DNA from: CAYJEQ01 sp964369235
GTDB lineage: Bacteria; Bacillota; Clostridia; Oscillospirales; Ruminococcaceae
Assembly (NCBI GenBank): GCA_964369235.1
Contig: CAYJEQ010000083.1
Coordinates: 1-10,564, forward strand
Length of the DNA stretch: 10,564 nucleotides
Direction: 5' to 3'
This document shows, piece after piece, positions 5,711 through 10,564 of this stretch. Within the stretch, counting starts at the first letter, position 1. Every line of letters starts with the position of its first letter. The notes under the pieces were generated by a model. That model was not told where the DNA came from and ran no database searches. It saw nothing but the letters and a program-made list of their open reading frames with translations. Position numbers and translations under genes: made by a program.

Positions 5711-6679
5711 TTACTTATCTCTAAGAGAAAGGGCGAAAGGACAAGCAACAAAATGCTCGGATCCCACATCCTGTAATACAGGAGTTTCCGCCATACAGGA
5801 CTCTGTAGCGTAGTTACAACGAGGAGCAAATCTACAACCAGGCTTAGGCTCAATAGGTGATGTAATCTCACCTTTTAGCACAATGCGCTCACGCTTTTTA
5901 CCTGTGTATACTGGCTCAGGTATTGCAGAGATAAGTGCCTTAGAGTAAGGGTGTAGAGGATTTGCAAAGAATTCCTTAGTTGGAGCAGTTTCAACTACAT
6001 TACCTAGGTACATAACTACAATTCTGTCAGAGATATGTTTTACTACTGAGAAGTCATGAGTTATAAAGATATAGGTTAGTCCTAGCTCTTTTTGTAGATC
6101 GCCAAGGAGATTTATTATCTGTGCTTGAATGGAAACATCTAGGGCAGAAACAGGCTCATCACAAACGATAAACTTAGGGTTTAAAGCTAGAGCTCTAGCA
6201 ACACCTATACGCTGTCTACGACCACCATCAAGCTCATGAGGATAGCTGTTTTCTAATCTGCGAGCAAGTCCTACTGTGTCCATAAGCTCTAGAACTTTTT
6301 CCTCTAACTCTTTGGCTGATTTGCAGATATTATATACCTTTAAAGGCTCGGATATTATCTGGCTAACGGTAAGTCTAGGGTTAAGGGAGGAGAAAGGATC
6401 CTGAAATATAATCTGCATATCCTTTCTAAGATCTCTCATTTCTTTGTGGCTAGGATCAGATATATCATTGCCTTCAAAGAAAATATGACCAGAAGTTGGA
6501 TCGGTAAGATGTAGTAAAGTTCTCCCTAGAGTACTTTTGCCACAACCAGACTCGCCTACAACACCTAGAGTTTCACCAGCATTGATGTAAAAATTAACCT
6601 TGTCTACTGCATGTAGAGTACCACGAGGTGTGCTAAAGTATTTACATAGATCTTTTACTTCTAATATTGGTTGTTTCAT
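5711..6679 (-). CDS. dppF: Peptide ABC transporter ATP-binding protein F (DppF/OppF family)
   Basis: This is one of two cytoplasmic ATPases that drive the importer. The product has 322 residues, normal for the family. Walker A is GESGCGKS (42-49), the Q-loop is IIFQDP (Q93), Walker B is FIVCDE (170-175), the D-loop is SALD, and the switch histidine is in FITHD (H208). The C-terminal oligopeptide/dipeptide extension carries four cysteines, C282, C288, C295 and C313, spaced C-x5-C-x6-C-x17-C; related DppD/DppF proteins bind an iron-sulfur cluster there. The signature reads LDGGR (150-154), with aspartate where LSGGQ has serine. I believe this variant occurs in other Firmicute F subunits, so it need not mean loss of function. 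The start overlaps the stop of gene D by one base (TAATG), and GGAGG lies 6 nt upstream, so translation is probably coupled. It is the last gene of the operon. Dpp versus Opp naming cannot be settled from sequence. Confidence 0.9.
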   Translation of the reverse strand: MKQPILEVKDLCKYFSTPRGTLHAVDKVNFYINAGETLGVVGESGCGKSTLGRTLLHLTDPTSGHIFFEGNDISDPSHKEMRDLRKDMQIIFQDPFSSLNPRLTVSQIISEPLKVYNICKSAKELEEKVLELMDTVGLARRLENSYPHELDGGRRQRIGVARALALNPKFIVCDEPVSALDVSIQAQIINLLGDLQKELGLTYIFITHDFSVVKHISDRIVVMYLGNVVETAPTKEFFANPLHPYSKALISAIPEPVYTGKKRERIVLKGEITSPIEPKPGCRFAPRCNYATESCMAETPVLQDVGSEHFVACPFALSLRDK

Positions 6680-7659
6680 TAGTTACCTCCTTGTGAAAAC
6701 AGATGGCAGGAAACCTTATGTCCACTCTCCAGTATTGTTTCTTTTGGTGCTTCTCTATTACAGATATCCATACACTTGCTACATCTTGGGCTAAAGCTAC
6801 AACCTTCTGGCAGTTCTGTTGGATCAGGCATCAGTCCATCAATAGGAATTAGTCTGTCAACATCATCATAAAGCTTTGGAATGGAGCTAAATAGTCCTAA
6901 TGTGTAAGGATGGCTTGGATTTTCAAATATCTGCTGTGTGGAACCATGTTCAACGATTTCGCCAGCATACATAATGGATACAAAATCACAGGTTTCAGCC
7001 ACTACCCCTAGGTCATGGGTTACTAGAATCATCGCTGTGTTAAACTTTTTCTTTAGCTCATCAATAACATCTAGTATCTGTGCCTGAATTGTAACATCTA
7101 GGGCAGAAGTAGGCTCATCTGCTAAAAGTAGCTCAGGCTCACAGGCAAGAGCCATAGCGATAACTATACGCTGTTTCATACCACCAGAGAATTGGTGTGG
7201 ATATTCCATATGGCGCTCGCCAGAAATACCAACCATCTCCATCATTTCCATTGCACGGGTTAAAGCATCTGCTGGGCTTATCTTATTATGTAGTAGAACA
7301 ACCTCTTGAATCTGCTGTCCAACAGTCATAACAGGGTTTAGAGAGGTCATAGGATCCTGGAAAATCATGCTGATTTTTGAACCACGGATACTGCGAATCT
7401 CTGCTGGAGTCATATCTAATATGTTTTTGCCTTCATATAGGATTTCACCACTATATATTTCACCGGGAGGATCTGGAACTAGATTTAGTATGCCAAGGGC
7501 TGTAGTTGTTTTACCAGCACCTGTTTCACCTACAAGTCCCAGTGTTGTACCACGATCTACAGATAGAGAAACATTAGTTACTGCAGCAACTACACCATCA
7601 TCAGTAACATATCTGATACTTAGGTTTTTTATCTCTAATAATTTATTGTTTTCACTCAT
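6679..7659 (-). CDS. dppD: Peptide ABC transporter ATP-binding protein D (DppD/OppD family)
   Basis: This ATPase pairs with F. From the chosen start it has 326 residues: Walker A GETGAGKT (44-51), Q-loop MIFQDP (Q100), signature FSGGM (156-160), Walker B LLLADE (176-181) and switch histidine H214 in LVTHD. Four C-terminal cysteines, C287, C293, C300 and C318, have the same C-x5-C-x6-C-x17-C spacing as in F, and an extra cysteine is at 296. Unlike F, the signature serine is present, so the D/F pair has one standard and one variant ATP site motif. Two starts are possible. The ATG at 7671 has GAAAGG only 1 nt before it, which is too close. The ATG at 7659 (MSENNKLLEIKNLS) begins like its homologues but has a rather long spacing of 13 nt. 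I prefer 7659. The gene is preceded by a 13-bp perfect inverted repeat and overlaps F by one base. Confidence 0.88.
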   Translation of the reverse strand: MSENNKLLEIKNLSIRYVTDDGVVAAVTNVSLSVDRGTTLGLVGETGAGKTTTALGILNLVPDPPGEIYSGEILYEGKNILDMTPAEIRSIRGSKISMIFQDPMTSLNPVMTVGQQIQEVVLLHNKISPADALTRAMEMMEMVGISGERHMEYPHQFSGGMKQRIVIAMALACEPELLLADEPTSALDVTIQAQILDVIDELKKKFNTAMILVTHDLGVVAETCDFVSIMYAGEIVEHGSTQQIFENPSHPYTLGLFSSIPKLYDDVDRLIPIDGLMPDPTELPEGCSFSPRCSKCMDICNREAPKETILESGHKVSCHLFSQGGN

Positions 7660-7678
7660 ATATATGTCCATGCCTTTC

Positions 7679-7708
7679 TCAATTTTGAAAATTCATTTTC
7701 AAAATTGA
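7679..7708. repeat. Perfect 13-bp inverted repeat between permease C and ATPase D genes
   Basis: Arms TCAATTTTGAAAA (7679-7691) and TTTTCAAAATTGA (7696-7708) are exact complements around a 4-nt loop. It nearly fills the gap between C and D and touches the GAGAAAGG ribosome site of D on the - strand. In mRNA it would form an AT-rich hairpin that may stop exonucleases or modulate D translation. Without a T run it is not a standard terminator. A related shorter palindrome lies at 9670. Confidence 0.7.
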
Positions 7709-7718
7709 TCCTCATTTC

Positions 7719-8579
7719 TTATCTTTTTAGTTTTGGATCAAGTGCGTCACGAAGACCATCACCTAATAGGTTAAGTGCAAATATTGTAAGCATAATAGCA
7801 AGACCTGGGAACATTACCATGTGTGGGTACTGTGTAAAGTAGTTACGACCCTCGGACAGCATAGCGCCCCACTCAGGAATTGGAGGTGCAATACCCAGTC
7901 CTATAAAGCTAAGACCTGCTGTAGCTAGTATAGCACTTGCCACACCTAAAGTAGCCTGAACAATAAGAGGTGAGAGTGAGTTAGGAAGTATATGTAGGAA
8001 TATGATTCTAAAGTCTGAAGCACCAGAAGCACGAGCAGCTTCTACAAATTCCTGCTCTCTTAGGGATAGGAAGGAAGCTCTAACAATACGAACATAGTTA
8101 GGAACACCGCTGACGCCAACAGCAATCATAACATTGGTTAGATTATTACCTAAAGCAGCTGTAATAGCAATAGCTAGTAGGATTCTTGGAATAGCAAGGG
8201 CAACATCGGTTGCACGCATGATAATTAGATCTAGCCATTTGCCATAGTAGCCGGCAATAGCACCTAGTATTACACCGATAATACCAGAAATACCAACAGC
8301 TACAAAACCTACCTGTAGAGAGATACGAGAGCCATGGATTATACGGCTTAGTATATCACGACCGAAGTTATCTGTACCCATAGGATGTTCCCATGACATG
8401 GACTGATATGTTCTATCTAGACCTACTTCTTCATATGGGTAAGGTGCTATAACATCAGCAAATATAGCTGAGAATATTAAAACACCAATTATACATAGTC
8501 CGAACATTGCAAAATTATTACGACGAAGTCTTTTCCATATATCAAGTAATTGACTGTATTTCTTTTTAGTTTTAGCCAC
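7719..8579 (-). CDS. dppC: Peptide ABC transporter permease C (DppC family)
   Basis: This integral membrane permease has 286 residues, normal length. The N-terminus has the family pattern: a charged LRRNNFAMFGL, then a first membrane helix (about 25-45), then the conserved IAPYPYEE and HPMGTDNFGRDILSRIIHG. Further hydrophobic helices follow. The EAA loop that contacts the ATPases is EFVEAARASGASDFRIIFLHILPN. The family C-terminus is AGLSFIGLGIAPPIPEWGAML...FALNLLGDGLRDALDPK. The start is GTG at 8579, overlapping the permease B stop by one base (TAGTG), with AAAGGTGG upstream. It works with permease B as the two halves of the membrane channel. Confidence 0.92.
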   Translation of the reverse strand: MAKTKKKYSQLLDIWKRLRRNNFAMFGLCIIGVLIFSAIFADVIAPYPYEEVGLDRTYQSMSWEHPMGTDNFGRDILSRIIHGSRISLQVGFVAVGISGIIGVILGAIAGYYGKWLDLIIMRATDVALAIPRILLAIAITAALGNNLTNVMIAVGVSGVPNYVRIVRASFLSLREQEFVEAARASGASDFRIIFLHILPNSLSPLIVQATLGVASAILATAGLSFIGLGIAPPIPEWGAMLSEGRNYFTQYPHMVMFPGLAIMLTIFALNLLGDGLRDALDPKLKR

Positions 8580-9535
8580 TATTTGCCACCTTTCTTCTTA
8601 GCTCTTGTGTAGTTAGCCTTGATACGAGGATCTGCATATGCATATAAAATATCAACGAACAAGTTTACAAAAGTAAAGACAATAGAGATTAATAATACTC
8701 CACCTTGTACTACTGGGTAGTCACGATTTTTGATAGATTCAACCATAAGTCTACCTATACCTGGTATAGCGAATACGCTTTCTGTAAGTACAGCACCACC
8801 AAACATAGCACCAATCTGAAGACCGATAACAGTTAGAATAGGAATAAGTGCATTTTTAAGCTGATGACTTAGAAGAACTACCATTTCGCTTTGACCTTTA
8901 GCACGAGCTGTACGCACATAGTCCTGCTTATTTACTTCAAGCATACTAGATCTAGTCATACGAGTGATGGTAGCAGCAGTGGAAGTACCAATAGTTATTG
9001 CTGGAAGCACCCAGTGTAAAGGTGTAGAAATACCTGATACAGGAAGCCAACCTAAGGAAACAGCAAATATAATAATAAGAACCATTCCCTGCCAGAAGTT
9101 AGGCATAGAAACCCCAAGTAAAGCAAAAATCATAGATAGATTATCAAATAATGAGTATTGCTTAGTAGCAGAGATGATACCTACTGGAACACCTATAGCA
9201 ACAGCAATAATTATACTCCAAAAAGTAAGGGTAGCTGTAGTTGGAAGTTTATCTAATAATTCCTCAGTAACAGGATTACCAGAACGATAGGATGTACCCA
9301 TATCTCCCTGAAGTAGGTCAAATAGATAGTTACCATAGCGTACGAAGAAAGGATCATTTAGTCCCATTTCTTCTTCAAGAGCCTCAAGAGCTCCTGGCTT
9401 AGATGCGCCTTCTTCCCCAAGTATAGCCAGTGCTGGGTTACCAGGAGTGAAATATAACAATGTGAATATTACAAAGGTTACAGCAATAAGAACAGGTATT
9501 ATTAATAATATTCTTTTAAATACATAGTTTAGCAA
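8579..9535 (-). CDS. dppB: Peptide ABC transporter permease B (DppB family)
   Basis: This partner permease has 318 residues, normal length. The first helix (about residues 8-29) is followed by FTPGNPA, a feature of DppB/GsiC-type permeases, and an extracytoplasmic loop that includes GLNDPFFVRYGNYL and LLQGDMGTSYRSG. The core membrane helices follow. The EAA-type loop is QDYVRTARAKGQSEMVVLLS (about 205-225), and the family motif ESVFAIPGIGRLM comes next. The C-terminus ILYAYADPRIK is typical. The start is TTG at 9535, supported by AAGGAGG 7 nt upstream and by the expected MLNYVFKRIL opening. It is translationally coupled to permease C. Confidence 0.92.
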   Translation of the reverse strand: MLNYVFKRILLIIPVLIAVTFVIFTLLYFTPGNPALAILGEEGASKPGALEALEEEMGLNDPFFVRYGNYLFDLLQGDMGTSYRSGNPVTEELLDKLPTTATLTFWSIIIAVAIGVPVGIISATKQYSLFDNLSMIFALLGVSMPNFWQGMVLIIIFAVSLGWLPVSGISTPLHWVLPAITIGTSTAATITRMTRSSMLEVNKQDYVRTARAKGQSEMVVLLSHQLKNALIPILTVIGLQIGAMFGGAVLTESVFAIPGIGRLMVESIKNRDYPVVQGGVLLISIVFTFVNLFVDILYAYADPRIKANYTRAKKKGGK

Positions 9536-9612
9536 TGGAGTTCCTCCTTTTATATTGATTTGTCCTTTAACACCAATAGGTGATAAAAGTAAAAAAGTGG
9601 TAATTAATGATT

Positions 9613-9651
9613 AAAGGAAGACCACCGAACATCAGCGGTCTTCCTTTTTTT
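9613..9651. terminator. Hairpin between binding-protein and permease genes (leaky terminator / attenuator)
   Basis: Arms AAAGGAAGACC (9613-9623) and GGTCTTCCTTT (9637-9647) pair over 11 bp. In the operon direction (- strand) only TTTAATCATT follows, a weak T tract. The clean seven-T run is on the + strand. This suits a partial terminator or mRNA-stabilising hairpin that keeps expression of the binding protein above that of the permeases, as is known for many such operons. Confidence 0.65.
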
Positions 9652-9669
9652 GAAGATTGTATAAGTATT

Positions 9670-9683
9670 GAAAATTAATTTTC
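9670..9683. repeat. 14-bp palindrome GAAAATTAATTTTC
   Basis: A perfect palindrome just downstream of the binding-protein stop codon. It resembles the core GAAAATTCATTTTC of the inverted repeat at 7679-7708. A shared regulator site is possible but unproven, since such AT-rich palindromes also arise by chance. Confidence 0.35.
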
Positions 9684-9730
9684 CTTACTATAAACTCTCA
9701 TAAAGACAAAGTTTAAAGCATATAAAAATA

Positions 9731-10564
9731 TTACTTAGTTACATCCTTTAGAATACTTCTGCTTGATGGATGGTTTACATAACCTTCGATATTAGAACGA
9801 ACACCTGTTAGGTTTTCCTGGTTCCATGTGAAAATCCAAGGAGCATCTTCTACAACAATGTTCTGAGCTTCTCTGTACATTTCTAACTGAGCATCTACAT
9901 CAGTTGTAACTCTAGCAGTGTCAATTAGTTCATCAAATCTTTCATTTGTATAGAAAGCTCTGTTACCAGCTGTACCATGAGCACTGGAGTGTAGAGTTGT
10001 GTATAGACCCTGGTCAGCAGTACCTGTTGCGTTAGACCAACCTAGGATAAACATGTCATGCATACCACTAGCTGTATCTTCAAGGTATCTGGACCATTCT
10101 ACATATTCGATAGAAACAGTGATACCTAGTTCAGCAAGCTGGCTCTGTACAAGTACAGCAATGTTAGCTCTGTCCTGATTACCGTCATTTACCCATAGTG
10201 TAGTTTCAAAACCGTCTGCTAGACCAGCTTCTGCTAGTAGCTCACGAGCTTTTTCTGGATTATAGTCATATCCTGTTAGTGTATCATCATAAGCTGCTAC
10301 TGTTGGGCTAATAGGACCGTTGGACTTACTACCAGCACCGTGGAATACAGATGCAACGATAGCTTCCATGTCTACACCGTAGTTAAGAGCCTGACGAACA
10401 CGAACATCATCAAATGGAGCTTTGTTTGTGTTTAGACCGATGTAAGTAACAGAGAAACCAAGATCTCTGGAGATTTTTAGGTCAGGGTTTGTTTCTGTAC
10501 GATTGATGTTAGATGCACCAATGTCATAAACAATGTCAACACCGCCAGTTTCTAGCTCTAGCAT
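9731..10564 (-). CDS. Peptide ABC transporter substrate-binding protein (SBP_bac_5 family), N-terminus outside window
   Basis: This is the C-terminal 277 or so residues of an extracytoplasmic solute-binding protein. Full-length members are about 500-550 residues, so the lipoprotein signal peptide and first lobe lie beyond the right edge, and the methionine at the window edge is internal. Family motifs are clear: ETGGVDIVYDIG; then YIGLNTNKAPFDDVRVRQAL, the most conserved segment; then ISPTVAAYDD, YDYNPEKARELLAEAGL, and AELGITVSIEYVEWSRYLED. Aspartate and glycine pairs near the middle (DMFILGWSNATGTADQ) belong to the ligand-binding cleft. The protein delivers peptides, or possibly another DppA/GsiB-type ligand, to permeases B and C. 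Substrate cannot be decided from this half. It is the upstream gene of the operon as seen here and is followed by the leaky-terminator hairpin. Confidence 0.9.
   Translation of the reverse strand: MLELETGGVDIVYDIGASNINRTETNPDLKISRDLGFSVTYIGLNTNKAPFDDVRVRQALNYGVDMEAIVASVFHGAGSKSNGPISPTVAAYDDTLTGYDYNPEKARELLAEAGLADGFETTLWVNDGNQDRANIAVLVQSQLAELGITVSIEYVEWSRYLEDTASGMHDMFILGWSNATGTADQGLYTTLHSSAHGTAGNRAFYTNERFDELIDTARVTTDVDAQLEMYREAQNIVVEDAPWIFTWNQENLTGVRSNIEGYVNHPSSRSILKDVTK

Noticed and set aside
7681..7706. Fur-type operator in the C-D gap
   Set aside because: TGAAAATTCATTTTCA resembles a metal-regulator box but has the wrong symmetry (7-2-7), lies inside the operon without a promoter, and is better explained as an RNA hairpin.
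1..10564. CRISPR array, transposase, recombinase or complete insertion sequence
   Set aside because: No regularly spaced repeats, no transposase or integrase motifs and no paired terminal inverted repeats around a coding region were seen on either strand.

Overview
This is a low-GC Gram-positive (Firmicutes, probably Clostridia) chromosomal segment. The evidence is AT-rich DNA, AGGAGG-type ribosome sites, TTG and GTG starts, and a typical Firmicute peptide ABC-transporter operon. I cannot name the genus. The window splits at a bidirectional terminator near 5655-5700. To its left is an AT-rich accessory region with all genes on the + strand. To its right is a metabolic operon entirely on the - strand.

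Left part (1-5700). The window opens inside a broken DUF1016/YhcG gene: the end of its N-terminal domain is readable, but the PD-(D/E)XK nuclease domain is missing. Next come a long DUF3800-family protein (618-2111), predicted to be an RNase H-fold enzyme, and a DUF6236-family protein (2209-3291). They share a strand, lie 97 bp apart and probably form one unit. An intact DUF1016/PD-(D/E)XK nuclease gene follows (3730-4767), then a small two-helix membrane protein with a DUF3592 domain (5060-5623). Genes of the DUF1016 and DUF3800 type are frequent in defence islands and mobile regions, so this reads as an accessory island. That role is inferred from family context and not shown by the sequence.

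The most unusual feature is a 68-bp direct repeat with 65/68 identity. It occurs once 19 bp after the DUF6236 stop codon (3311-3378) and once 12 bp after the DUF1016 stop codon (4780-4847). Each copy is followed at once by its own, unrelated intrinsic terminator. The repeat contains a tRNA T-loop-like core (GTTCGAATC), and the second copy is followed by a tandem 10-bp repeat with an 11-bp period. The DUF1016 gene therefore sits on a 1,469-bp repeat-to-repeat unit that looks like a cassette or a small island left by site-specific integration. No recombinase is present in the window.

Right part (5711-10564). Read on the - strand, this is a peptide/nickel-type ABC importer operon. It runs from a substrate-binding protein (cut by the window edge) through permeases B and C to ATPases D and F. 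B/C and D/F overlap by one base (TAGTG and TAATG), indicating translational coupling. A leaky-terminator-type hairpin lies between the binding protein and permease B, and a perfect 13-bp inverted repeat lies just before the ATPase D ribosome site. The operon ends at the bidirectional terminator. Its promoter lies beyond the right edge.
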